Of a stretch of DNA of 64,000 nt, positions 24,818-36,695 are shown piece after piece. Every line of letters starts with the position of its first letter. Position 1 is the first letter of the stretch. Origin of the DNA: Lineus longissimus (Eukaryota > Nemertea > Pilidiophora > Heteronemertea > Lineidae); contig NC_088309.1 in the NCBI RefSeq assembly GCF_910592395.1, forward strand, positions 7,816,501 through 7,880,500. The letters run 5' to 3'. Under the pieces are notes generated by a model, which saw nothing but the letters and a program-made list of their open reading frames with translations, was not told where the DNA came from and ran no database searches. The position numbers and the translations under genes were made by a program.

Positions 24818-25876
24818 CCAAGACCTCAAAGTGGTCTACCTGGTTTAGAGAAATCCAATTTTGCTCTTCTATCTCTAGATAATGCTAAGATCCGATAAAC
24901 ATAACATTACTGACGGCTTGACTATCGTCAATATGTTCTACCGTCTACCCGTTACAAATCTTACTGTCATAACTATTATATATATCATTTGAAAAAGTAT
25001 GAATTGAAATTGTCTCTGGGAAGCTACCGATAGAAACCATAAGCGACTCACATCCGCAGCCAAGTAAATCACGATTTACCTCGAACAATTCAAATGTCAA
25101 GGTCGTACGAACATGACAGTCCCAGTGAAACCCTTTATTTGCTGCTACATTCCCGTGAGAATTTCGGAGCATATGACTGTAGTGCCGTGTAATCACTGTC
25201 ATTTCTTGTTTCAATGAATCGTACGAAGAATCATAAATATTCATCAATGAAAATCAAATGATTTCAAAAATTCAAAACACATCCTTCCGCCGATTTTTTT
25301 TTTACTGCAATCATCGTTCTCGGTGTCAGGGTATCTCTCATCATGTACCTTTTTTCCAATGTCACCGGGAAACATTCCGTAATGATGCGTCTTCGTGTTC
25401 GTGTTGATGTAATTTCGAAAATCCAATTTATTCCTGTGAGCTCCCAGCAAACATTTCCTAGAGGAGGCTAGGTCTGGCATTAGCATTTGTTACAATTCTG
25501 TTCTGGATTTCACCAAGGTTGGGATCTCGCAGATTGTAGAAGGCTGCCAATGGCAAAAGTTGAATAAAACAGCTAGACTATCTTCGTAAAATATTCCGTC
25601 GATCGCGTAATGGGTAAAAAAGCTCCCGTATTCTAACCAACGCTTTGGTGTCGATTCACCCGGGACCTTCATCTGTCTGTATCGTGGTGAAGCCAGGTTG
25701 GGAGCTTGTGTGGCTCAAAATACGCATACAATTATTCTTAGATTAGTTTTTTCATAATCTCAGAACAAGTCAAAGGCTGGGTAAAACAGTGTACACAGGC
25801 TACATTACGTTATATATTGCCACTCACATGTCCCTTGCCGCTAAAAGAATTTAGGTCTAGCCCAAAACACAGTCTG
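24818..25876. other. Single-copy DNA, no gene seen
   Basis: Minus-strand frames of 60-100 codons are present but none has recognisable domains or good splice sites. The last 50 bases may be the degenerate head of the repeat that follows. Confidence 0.4.
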
Positions 25877-26000
25877 CTATCTTCAAACAAAACACGTTCG
25901 CTCCTCGGCCTAAATTCCCACTTTCTGTATACTTATCGTAAGATTATCAGGGCAAATTTTGATAACATTGACACCCAGGAACAGCTTCATAGATGGTCGA
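25877..26000 (+). repeat. Dispersed repeat family, copy 1 of 4 (most diverged)
   Basis: The copy carries CTCCTCGGCCTAAATTCCCA, then TTATCAGGGCAAATTTTGAT, then CACCCAGGAACAGCTT in the same order and spacing as the copies at 52779-52911, 53334-53472 and (reversed) 59371-59507. A possible upstream extension (CTTGCCGCTAAA near 25830) resembles CTTACCTCGCAGCTAAA of copy 2. No tRNA A/B boxes, poly-A tail or terminal inverted repeats were seen, so it is not clearly a SINE or a MITE. Confidence 0.6.
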
Positions 26001-28636
26001 TATGCTCCACGATTGAATGTAACATTCCAAACCCATGACCTACTGAATATGATACTTGATTCTTGTCTCATGTTATAAACCAGGTTAGCCAATATCAACA
26101 AGAGACTCTTCATGCAGTTAACGAGAACTGCAGTAGCCACTGAATGTTTTGTGCGTGCAACTGAAATCAATATGCGGCGCAAATGACAAGAGAAAAAGCG
26201 AAATCGCCCTAAATCGAACGGACGATTGGCACTTAACTAACTGAGTGGACTCTTTGGGGAGTAAGGTGACGAGAAATGACTGCTGCAGCCAAAAGAAATC
26301 TATATCACCGCGATGATCTTGATAAGTTGTCACTTTAATCGTTGATGGTGTCACGAGGCATGTGGCACTTAGGGCTAAATGTCCCCGATGTTACTGACGG
26401 CTGACAATGTAGGCTCGTTCCGCGGTAGCTTGTAACAAATGACCTAGCTAAAGTGCCTAATTTGCGGGGAATTTGTGGAAAAACGGCTCGAAATTGACGT
26501 GGTGGTCTAGAATCGTGTTGATGTTATCAGTGTTACCATTTGACGTTGATGGACAGTGAAAGAAATGGTTTTGTCATTCGTTATCTTCTGAGTAAGAGCT
26601 ATCAAGCCGTCATCCTCTATTAGGTACGTGACAATTAGATGGTGCATCTCGGTGACCACCAGCTTTTCACCGGCGTGACTGTCAGTCATGTCAGTAAGCA
26701 CCAGAATCAGCCAAAGTTCTCCTGCATTCTGATGGAGAAGATTCAAACTTCCAAAAAATGCCATGGTTAGTTTGGGTCCCTCGAGTGCTTTGCAGCAGAC
26801 AGCATCAAAGATCAGGTAGTTTCTGAGGAATGGGTGTTGGATGTTCCTCTCTCGCCACTAGATCCTGATGATCACACTTTACTGGCTAGTAACTGCGTAC
26901 GTTCACGAGAACTAGACACGCCTTGACATATAAATCCAACCCCGTCAAATCCGTGATCTGCAAAGCAGGTTCAAATGATTACCACCCATCGGCTTAATTC
27001 CTTGGACTTCTTCAAAAATGTATGACAGTAATATCTCTCATTTTGATGTTGCTGATGCCATCACTGAGAATAAGATAGCTGTTATTCGGAGATGGCAGAT
27101 AACGGAAATTAAAAGCTGGTGCAGCAAATCGCCTTAAGGCCATGTCTGCCAGTTGTGTCATGCTTAGCAAACGCCAAAAAAGCCTGCCCACGGAACATGA
27201 CAAAAAGAGAAAGAAATTACCTGAAATGAATGTTTTCTGTTATTTCATTTATCTCATTTGCTTATACGACAGCACCGTCGTGTAAACCACATGCGTATTG
27301 TAACAGTGCTTAGCATAGGTAAATGATATATGAGGCTTTGCTTTCTCAAACTAATCTTTGTGATATATCAGCTGCTTTTACTTCTACTGCCCTCCTGCAC
27401 GAGGTCACCATCTAACAGAGCAGAAAAAACAGAGTAAGCTCACTCGAATTCGAGGGCGCGTACTCCAAAGGCTTAGCAATATGTCAGACTGTTCAGACGC
27501 CCGGAAGGCTATTTTCGATGGCTGGGTGGGTGGCAAAACACCTGCTGGAACGACATTTTCCTCGGAGACCACGCCATGGTAGATGTTACCAGGTTAAATC
27601 AGCTGCCAATTGATCTCAACCATGTTTGCCTACGGTAAGTATTAGGATCACATCTATATTTGTGGTAGGGACTGATTCACATCTGACCGTGAAACAGCAA
27701 ACGAGAGGAACTGGGAACATTACAATGCCAATATTGGCATTATTCTTATGGAACTTCTGATTGAGCTTATACCTGATCGATGTTGACGCCTTGACAGCCT
27801 ATTACACATGTAGTTATAAAAGACGCCAACAAACCTTTACTAAATCATGCTAAGTATTAAATGATATTTTGTCGTCTGAGAAATGAGTTCATGTAATGAT
27901 ATTTCTTGGCGTTGTTGAAGTAATGGCAGCATGTCGATAAGAATGCACAAGTGGCAAACACAAAATGCAGTTTGTAAAGATTACATGTTTGTAAATTAGC
28001 ACGGACAATATATTAAAATCCAGCGTTCGCGACTGTCCGAAATTTTTCCCATGAAACTGAGTACCACTCTAATGGCAGGATACAGGCTGTCAGAAATGCT
28101 TCTTTTCGGGCTTCCTCGTGATGTTTTGCCACTTTGCCGACGTCCTCTAACAGCGTGACAGCGTCATGATGCGTAAATTTTTTCCGCGTGTCACAATTTA
28201 GCAGAAACTGATGATTCTTCTCCCAGTTATGCCTTTAGATGACCATATGTTTTATCCTAACGTTTCCGCCACGTTACACTCATACATGTCATAGGGGGAC
28301 GTCAACGCTTACTCGATTTATTTATAAGGATATAGATTGTAACGAACGCTCTTGTAAATCCTTTAAATAAAACTTCTATTTCTATCAATAAAGTACGATG
28401 AGAATATAAACTGTTTATTCACTACAAAAAAGAGCTTCATAAATTTGTTATAAAAAAAGAAACTGATGCGAAAGATAGTTACCATGTTACTAAGATATTC
28501 ATATAAACTCTAAGTATGACACGACTGACTGGTCCAACCGATTCTGCACTTGGTTACCCTAGTAACACTTACATGACTACATGTTGTTCACATCCGATGA
28601 AGAAATATGATTTCAACATCCACAACTAATGGACAG
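26001..28636. other. Single-copy DNA, no gene seen
   Basis: Short unsupported frames only (for example 85 codons, minus, 26507-26764). The last bases before 28637 (GGACAG) contain the left copy of the target duplication of the fold-back element. Confidence 0.4.
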
Positions 28637-28700
28637 CTACGGTGGCCCATTAGGGACATCATGTTTTTTTTTAGATTCAAATACGATTTTTTTTTCTCGA

Positions 28701-29303
28701 ATTTTCTCCACGGAATTAAGTATTTTCTCCACGGAATTAAGTATTTTCTCCACGGAAATAAATACTTTTCTCCACGGAAATAACATTTATCTCCACGGAA
28801 ATAACATTTATCTCCACGGAAATAAATACTTTTCTCCACGGAAATAAATACTTTTCTCCACGGAAATAAATACTTTTCTCCACGGAAATAACATTTATCT
28901 CCACGGAAATAACATTTATCTCCACGGAAATAAATACTTTTCTCCACGGAAATAAATATTTTTCTCCACGGAAATAACATTTATCTCCACGGAAATAAAT
29001 ACTTTTCTCCACGGAAATAAATACTTTTCTCCACGGAAATAACATTTATCTCCACGGAAATAAATACTTTTCTCCACGGAAATAAATACTTTTCTCCACG
29101 GAATTAAGTATTTTCTCCGCGGAAATAACATTTATCTCCACGGAAATAAATACTTTTCTCCACGGAAATAAATACTTTTCTCCACGGAATTAAGTATTTT
29201 CTCCGCGGAAATAACATTTATCTCCACGGAAATAAATACTTTTCTCCACGGAAATAAATACTTTTCTCCACGGAATTAAGTATTTTCTCCGCGGAAATAA
29301 ATA
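28701..29303. repeat. Left tandem-repeat domain of the fold-back element
   Basis: Alternating 21- and 22-bp units built on CTCCACGGAAATAA followed by an ATACTTTT or CATTTAT tail. Near the inner arm the units form an 86-bp higher-order repeat (three copies marked by CTCCGCGG near 29116, 29202 and 29288). The outermost units (two of type GGAATTAAGTATTTTCTCCA) are mirrored at the outer end of the right domain. Confidence 0.9.
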
Positions 29304-30009
29304 ATTGATTCCGCTGATATGATTGGTCCTGCATTTTAGAGGACGAGGTCAAGGTGAAACTATTAACCCTTAAACCCCAACCTTGCGGTAGGCTCGGGAA
29401 CCAAGCTGTACAGGCGCTGCCCGCTGGAACACGAGGCCGCTTGTCAATCCCGTTTGACATTGTCAGATCTGACTATACGTGTATAGTGTTGGCATGAAGA
29501 CTGTGGAAGATGTAAGTAACACGATGATTGTCAGATTTGATACGTTTTGAATCATAAAAATGCAGTTGGTAGCATCTTTGTAGAGTGGCCTAGTATCAGT
29601 GAAGAAAACGGTACGTGGAGACCCACTGCCGATGTTATGTATAGCTAGCTATCGCGCGCAGTAGCTAGCTATACATAACATCGGCAGTGGGTCTCCACGT
29701 ACCGTTTTCTTCACTGATACTAGGCCACTCTACAAAGATGCTACCAACTGCATTTTTATGATTCAAAACGTATCAAATCTGACAATCATCGTGTTACTTA
29801 CATCTTCCACAGTCTTCATGCCAACACTATACACGTATAGTCAGATCTGACAATGTCAAACGGGATTGACAAGCGGCCTCGTGTTCCAGCGGGCAGCGCC
29901 TGTACAGCTTGGTTCCCGAGCCTACCGCAAGGTTGGGGTTTAAGGGTTAATAGTTTCACCTTGACCTCGTCCTCTAAAATGCAGGACCAATCATATCAGC
30001 GGAATCAAT
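29304..30009. repeat. Perfect palindrome: unique inner arms around a 10-base spacer
   Basis: 29304-29651 and 29662-30009 are inverse copies with no difference that I can find, centred at 29656.5. The spacer is TCGCGCGCAG and the arms meet it with TAGCTAGCTA. The same mirror symmetry continues into both tandem domains, at least from 29218 to 30095: two identical 80-codon frames occupy mirrored positions on opposite strands. These frames are products of the palindrome, not evidence for a gene. Confidence 0.9.
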
Positions 30010-32057
30010 TATTTATTTCCGCGGAGAAAATACTTAATTCCGTGGAGAAAAGTATTTATTTCCGTGGAGAAAAGTATTTATTTCCGTGGAGATAAATGTT
30101 ATTTCCGCGGAGAAAATACTTAATTCCGTGGAGAAAAGTATTTATTTCCGTGGAGAAAAGTATTTATTTCCGTGGAGATAAATGTTATTTCCGCGGAGAA
30201 AATACTTAATTCCGTGGAGAAAAGTATTTATTTCCGTGGAGAAAAGTATTTATTTCCGTGGAGATAAATGTTATTTCCGCGGAGAAAATACTTAATTCCG
30301 TGGAGAAAAGTATTTATTTCCGTGGAGAAAAGTATTTATTTCCGTGGAGATAAATGTTATTTCCGCGGAGAAAATACTTAATTCCGTGGAGAAAAGTATT
30401 TATTTCCGTGGAGAAAAGTATTTATTTCCGTGGAGAAAAGTATTTATTTCCGTGGAGATAAATGTTATTTCCGTGGAGAAAAGTATTTATTTCCGTGGAG
30501 AAAAGTATTTATTTCCGTGGAGATAAATGTTATTTCCGTGGAGAAAAATATTTATTTCCGTGGAGAAAAGTATTTATTTCCGTGGAGATAAATGTTATTT
30601 CCGTGGAGATAAATGTTATTTCCGTGGAGAAAAGTATTTATTTCCGTGGAGAAAAGTATTTATTTCCGTGGAGATAAATGTTATTTCCGTGGAGAAAAAT
30701 ATTTATTTCCGTGGAGAAAAGTATTTATTTCCGTGGAGATAAATGTTATTTCCGTGGAGATAAATGTTATTTCCGTGGAGAAAAGTATTTATTTCCGTGG
30801 AGAAAAGTATTTATTTCCGTGGAGATAAATGTTATTTCCGTGGAGAAAAATATTTATTTCCGTGGAGAAAAGTATTTATTTCCGTGGAGATAAATGTTAT
30901 TTCCGTGGAGATAAATGTTATTTCCGTGGAGAAAAGTATTTATTTCCGTGGAGAAAAGTATTTATTTCCGTGGAGATAAATGTTATTTCCGTGGAGAAAA
31001 ATATTTATTTCCGTGGAGAAAAGTATTTATTTCCGTGGAGATAAATGTTATTTCCGTGGAGATAAATGTTATTTCCGTGGAGAAAAGTATTTATTTCCGT
31101 GGAGAAAAGTATTTATTTCCGTGGAGATAAATGTTATTTCCGTGGAGAAAAATATTTATTTCCGTGGAGAAAAGTATTTATTTCCGTGGAGATAAATGTT
31201 ATTTCCGTGGAGATAAATGTTATTTCCGTGGAGAAAAGTATTTATTTCCGTGGAGAAAAGTATTTATTTCCGTGGAGATAAATGTTATTTCCGTGGAGAA
31301 AAATATTTATTTCCGTGGAGAAAAGTATTTATTTCCGTGGAGATAAATGTTATTTCCGTGGAGAAAAATATTTATTTCCGTGGAGAAAAGTATTTATTTC
31401 CGTGGAGATAAATGTTATTTCCGTGGAGATAAATGTTATTTCCGTGGAGAAAAGTATTTATTTCCGTGGAGAAAAGTATTTATTTCCGTGGAGATAAATG
31501 TTATTTCCGTGGAGAAAAATATTTATTTCCGTGGAGAAAAGTATTTATTTCCGTGGAGATAAATGTTATTTCCGTGGAGATAAATGTTATTTCCGTGGAG
31601 AAAAGTATTTATTTCCGTGGAGAAAAGTATTTATTTCCGTGGAGATAAATGTTATTTCCGTGGAGAAAAATATTTATTTCCGTGGAGAAAAGTATTTATT
31701 TCCGTGGAGATAAATGTTATTTCCGTGGAGATAAATGTTATTTCCGTGGAGAAAAGTATTTATTTCCGTGGAGAAAAGTATTTATTTCCGTGGAGATAAA
31801 TGTTATTTCCGTGGAGAAAAATATTTATTTCCGTGGAGAAAAGTATTTATTTCCGTGGAGATAAATGTTATTTCCGTGGAGATAAATGTTATTTCCGTGG
31901 AGAAAAGTATTTATTTCCGTGGAGAAAAGTATTTATTTCCGTGGAGATAAATGTTATTTCCGTGGAGATAAATGTTATTTCCGTGGAGAAAAGTATTTAT
32001 TTCCGTGGAGAAAATACTTAATTCCGTGGAGAAAATACTTAATTCCGTGGAGAAAAT
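30010..32057. repeat. Right tandem-repeat domain, expanded with 86- and 151-bp higher-order repeats
   Basis: The units are the same as on the left in inverse orientation (TTCCGTGGAGAAAAGTATTT of 22 bp, TTCCGTGGAGATAAATGTTA of 21 bp). Copies of the 86-bp unit begin with TTCCGCGG at 30017, 30103, 30189, 30275 and 30361. From about 30462 the period is 151 bp (four 22-mers plus three 21-mers), at 30462, 30613, 30764, 30915, 31066 and 31217, then 31433, 31584, 31735 and 31886. The one longer step of 216 bp equals 151 plus 65 (two 22-mers plus one 21-mer). Such exact multiples indicate recent unequal exchange. Many overlapping 71-codon frames here are by-products. Confidence 0.95.
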
Positions 32058-32121
32058 TCGAGAAAAAAAAATCGTATTTGAATCTAAAAAAAAACATGAT
32101 GTCCCTAATGGGCCACCGTAG

Positions 32122-34781
32122 ACAGCAGATTTGGAGGAAAGTTTTTAAACATGACAAATCGGAAGTTCTATCGTGGAGTGGAGTGGAGAAATGGTTTCTC
32201 TTTTGGTGCGACTAATACGTGGTTTTTTAAAGTTCCTACATGCTCGCTGATAACCCATCTGTTTTGCGGGCATCACAGCACGGTCGCCGTTCTTCCCATC
32301 AAGGGGAACTTATCCCTACATTATGGTTAAGACCTCGTCATCAGAAGACCAATTTGGGATATTCAGTAATTTGAAATGTCAATCAAACAACACATCGTTA
32401 TACAGCAAGTATGCTTTGCTGTCTCGCTCTATATCTATATAAATCACACTTATTACGATATGGAACATGTCATTGATGATTTTCGCCCATTATTTCAAAC
32501 TGAACTTAAACATTATGATAGTTCTTAGAGACCAAGAAATGAAATTCGTTACACGCTATCAGACGGCAGAATGGCAACGTGTTACACGCTCATTTTACAT
32601 ATTATAAAGTATACTTTAAAAAATTATGATATTTTTTATATGTCTTACTAAGGCTGCCATTATAATTTTAACTCATTGGCAGTGCCATCATATTTCCGTT
32701 TAATTGCAGCACATATAATCCTATTAATATGGTATTCGATAGACTACAACGATACAGTATTTATGACAATGTTACATGGTAATTGTCGACCACTTTAAAT
32801 TGTACTTTACTTTATGAATCATTTTGCATGACCAAGAAACGAAATCCGATAAACTATCAAATGGCAGAATGACAATATGTTTCATGATGATTTCAAACAA
32901 TGTCATACTTTAACTTTATGAATCATTCCAAAGTTACCGTTATAACCATTGGCTATTTATTCATCGTTGCTTTCGATCTCAGCAATCTCATACAATCAAT
33001 AAGGAAACAAGACACGATATCAAACACCATATTGATTACACGCCTACAGCATCAAATTATAAAATATAACATTCGCTGGAGTCAATTGTTTCTCTTACTC
33101 TTCAAATCGCCTGGAATATCATATATCTCTCTTTTGATTCTTTGAAGTTGCATTAAAGGAACATTTGAATTAGACTATCACTCTGTGTCTTTGCCTAGGG
33201 CCTTTTGTGATCATGGCAACCAAATAGATTTAATAATGACATCGTGCGTATTATCCTTTGAGAAGCCGCATGCGGCTAAGGTCAGTGCCCACTCACGATG
33301 TCTACAGATGCGAATACCACGTACAATACATGTAACTGGCTAATTTTGGGTCCTAACCAGTTGCACCTCGCCAAGCGTTTGATACAGTATGTTTTTTAGT
33401 CAGATTGCAACCAATTGAAAGCTATGGTATGTTCGAAAGCACGGGCTTTCAACAATTCCTCCAAAATATGTCAGTGTGACAATCTATAGTAACCGGCATG
33501 CAGCCTTCTTTAAGTATCTCAACGGTTAGAACATATCTGATAGAAACCATACCTGTACATGGTTGAGCGAATCATTGATATACCACGTGCCATGTGTCAA
33601 TAGGTTCGAAATACTCAAAACCGAGTAAGCTGTTAAATCGTATATATGGCAGTTGAGCCAATACAAATGTCCAGTTTCTCTGTTGCGTATCAAAATTGCC
33701 CCCGAGTGGTTCATCCTATCCCTTCCCCTCTCCAATATTTGTTGCACTAGCAAGTATTATCTTTGCACATCAATAGACTAAGGTAATGTCGATCTCCTAA
33801 GTCGAGAGATGTTACCATTCATGGCGTGATGATGTTGGCCCATCACTCCTGTGTTCATCTCCAGAGAGACTCGTCAGACAAATAGTGTCAATATACTCAC
33901 TTGATAAGAAAAGAAAAATTCTCAATAAACAAGAGTTTGGCATTAAGCAAAGTTCCAAGAAAACCGCAACCAAATAAGAGGAGAAGTATTTCTTTCTTCG
34001 ACTGTTATTTGCCAAGCAATGATCATATGTCTGCTTTTGCGATGAACTGTTCTGTCCACATCATCATTAATTGTACATTGTAGTTCTATCCATGTCAATA
34101 AAGTCGCGTCTTCTTCGATTTTTTCAGAGTCTTTCAATCATTTTCAGCGCAGGTTGACGAGTATTTTCTCTGCCCTTTCATGCTTATATTGACCTCAATC
34201 TTAATTTGTTCCCGGAAAGTCAACAGAAACCGTTGTACGATTTTTCTTTCTTTCCTTATTCGACTCTCATTAAGAAATCGTAAAAAATTTTTTTAAAGGA
34301 GTTGACAAAAAAACCTGTTTTAAGCTATCAGTCATATCCGCAGAGTACGTCACTTTTATATGAAGTTGTTTAAATTGGAAAGCGCCCAAGAAAATGTATA
34401 ACGAGAACATAATCAGTAACCTTAAACTATCATAAAATTACATTACTGTCTAACATCGATCACATCTCTCTGACATGCCTAACCTTCAGCTACTACTTGA
34501 TGCTGCTGAACATGAACCAATGTAATGGTTAAACTCACTCATTGAAACTCTAGAAATCCGATAGTAGTCTCTTGAGAAATCAGAACCTGTCATGTGTCAC
34601 AAGTTTTTCGTATCTAACTGCTCTGGCGTTGGAAGCGTGGTTCTGTTGAATCATTAATGCGAACAATTTGAAAATTGATTTTGAGTCTACTAGTATGTGC
34701 CTGAACTGGGTTAAACATGGCAAACGGATGTCGGCCTAATTTAAGACAAAATATTGATTTTTTTTAGATTCGAGTTTAAAG
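32122..34781. other. Single-copy DNA, no gene seen
   Basis: AT-rich. A 14-bp palindrome AGCCGCATGCGGCT lies at 33264-33277. The open frames (60-81 codons) are unconvincing. Confidence 0.45.
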
Positions 34782-36695
34782 CATACAAACCTACCTACTG
34801 CCTGGAAACAGCCTGTTTGGGACCAGATTCTTCATTGTGTTGTACCGTTTTTATATCACAATACGAACCTACCTTGCCTGGGAACAACCTGGTTCGGACC
34901 CGTTTCTTTATCGGGTTATAACGTGTTGATGTCATAAAACGAACCTACCTTTCCTGGAAACCGCCTGATTGGGACCAGATTCTTTATTGTGTTATACCGT
35001 GTCGATATCATAACACGAACCTACCTTGCCTGGAAACAGCCTGGCTGGGACCAGATTCTTTGTTGTGTTATACCGTGTCGATATCGTAACACGAACCTAC
35101 CTTTCCTGGAAACAGCCTGGTTTGGACCAGATTCTTTATTGTGTTATACCGTGTCGATATCATAACACGAACCTACTTTGCCTGGGAACAGCCTGGCTGG
35201 GACCAGATTCTTTATTGTGTTATACCGTGTCGATATCGTAACACGAACCTACCTTTCCTGGAAACAGCCTGGTTTGGACCAGATTCTTTATTGTGTTATA
35301 CCGTGTCGATATCGTAACACGAACCTACCTTTCCTGGAAACAGCCTGGTCTGGACCAGATTCTTTATTGTGTTATACCGTGTCGATATCATAACACGAAC
35401 CTACCTTTCCTGGAAACAGCCTGGCTGGGACCAGATTCTTTGTTGTGTTATACCGTGTCGATATCGTAACACGAACCTACCTTTCCTGGAAACAGCCTGG
35501 TTTGGACCAGATTCTTTATTGTGTTATACCGTGTCGATATCGTAACACGAACCTACCTTTCCTGGAAACAGCCTGGTTTGGACCAGATTCTTTATTGTGT
35601 TATACCGTGTCGATATCGTAACACGAACCTACCTTTCCTGGAAACAGCCTGGTTTGGACCAGATTCTTTATTGTGTTATACCGTGTCGATATCGTAACAC
35701 GAACCTACCTTTCCTGGAAACAGCCTGGTTTGGACCAGATTCTTTATTGGGTTATACCGTGTCGATATCGTAACACGAACCTACCTTTCCTGGAAACAGC
35801 CTGGTTTGGACCAGATTCTTTATTGTGTTATACCGTGTCGATATCGTAACACGAACCTACCTTTCCTGGAAACAGCCTGGTTTGGACCAGATTCTTTATT
35901 GTGTTATACCGTGTCGATATCGTAACACGAACCTACCTTTCCTGGAAACAGCCTGGTTTGGACCAGATTCTTTATTGTGTTATACCGTGTCGATATCGTA
36001 ACACGAACCTACCTTTCCTGGAAACAGCCTGGTTTGGACCAGATTCTTTATTGTGTTATACCGTGTCGATATCGTAACACGAACCTACCTTTCCTGGAAA
36101 CAGCCTGGTTTGGACCAGATTCTTTATTGTGTTATACCGTGTCGATATCGTAACACGAACCTACCTTTCCTGGAAACAGCCTGGTTTGGACCAGATTCTT
36201 TATTGTGTTATACCGTGTCGATATCGTAACACGAACCTACCTTTCCTGGAAACAGCCTGGTTTGGACCAGATTCTTTATTGTGTTATACCGTGTCGATAT
36301 CGTAACACGAACCTACCTTTCCTGGAAACAGCCTGGTTTGGACCAGATTCATTATTGTGTTATACCGTGTCGATATCGTAACACGAACCTACCTTTCCTG
36401 GAAACAGCCTGGTTTGGACCAGATTCTTTATTGTGTTATACCGTGTCGATATCGTAACACGAACCTACCTTTCCTGGAAACAGCCTGGTTTGGACCAGAT
36501 TCTTTATTGTGTTATACCGTGACGATATCGTAACACGAACCTACCTTTCCTGGAAACAGCCTGGTTTGGACCAGATTCTTTATTGTGTTATACCGTGTCG
36601 ATATCATAACACGAACCTACTTTGCCTGGGAACAGCCTGGTTGAGACCAGATTCTTTATTGGGTTATACCGTGTTTGATGTAACACAAGCCTTCC
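34782..36695. repeat. 76-bp minisatellite, about 25 copies
   Basis: The unit runs ACACGAACCTACCTTTCCTG...GGTTTGGACCAGATTCTTTA...CCGTGTCGATATCGTA and is exactly 76 bp long. Copies between about 35460 and 36560 are almost identical, with single changes near 35748, 36351 and 36522. The first three and the last one or two copies are clearly diverged. Around 35026-35330 two unit variants alternate (GCCTGGGAACAGCCTGGCTG against TTCCTGGAAACAGCCTGGTT), giving a local 152-bp period. Because 76 is not a multiple of three, the frame shifts each unit; the short peptides predicted here are not genes. The array is followed by a small hairpin (AAGCCTT...AAGGCTT, 36687-36713). Confidence 0.97.

Larger units (their letters stand above)
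28637..32121. mobile_element. 3.5-kb asymmetric fold-back (TU-like) transposable element
   Basis: The two ends are reverse complements: the left begins CTACGGTGGCCCATTAGGGA and the right finishes TCCCTAATGGGCCACCGTAG. Left flank GGACAG and right flank ACAGCAG give a 4-bp ACAG target duplication (5 bp GACAG if the terminal base is shared). From the outside in, each half has a 28-bp terminus, an AT-rich linker with T/A runs, a domain of 21/22-bp tandem repeats, and a unique inner arm of about 350 bp; the halves meet at a 10-base spacer (29652-29661). The left half is 1015 bp and the right half 2460 bp; the difference lies in the tandem domain. There is no transposase and no non-repetitive coding capacity, so it must have been moved in trans. 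Sea-urchin TU and Drosophila FB elements share this modular plan, but TU elements are known for 8-bp and FB for 9-bp duplications, so this is not simply one of them. Confidence 0.85.

Noticed and set aside
29218-30095. Two identical 80-codon frames on opposite strands
   Set aside because: They are mirror images created by the palindrome; no splice or start context supports coding, and the tail is made of the tandem repeat.
30344-32215. Series of overlapping 60-109-codon frames with the same peptide (YFRGEKYLFPWRK)
   Set aside because: They repeat at the array period in several frames at once and follow from the 21/22-bp units. No protein is implied.
35026-35393. 71-codon frames in the minisatellite
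   Set aside because: Frame shifts every 76-bp unit and the two peptides are duplicates from the 152-bp variant pair.
34782-36695. CRISPR-like appearance of regularly repeated sequence
   Set aside because: Units are 76 bp head to tail with no unique spacers, in animal DNA without cas genes. It is a minisatellite.
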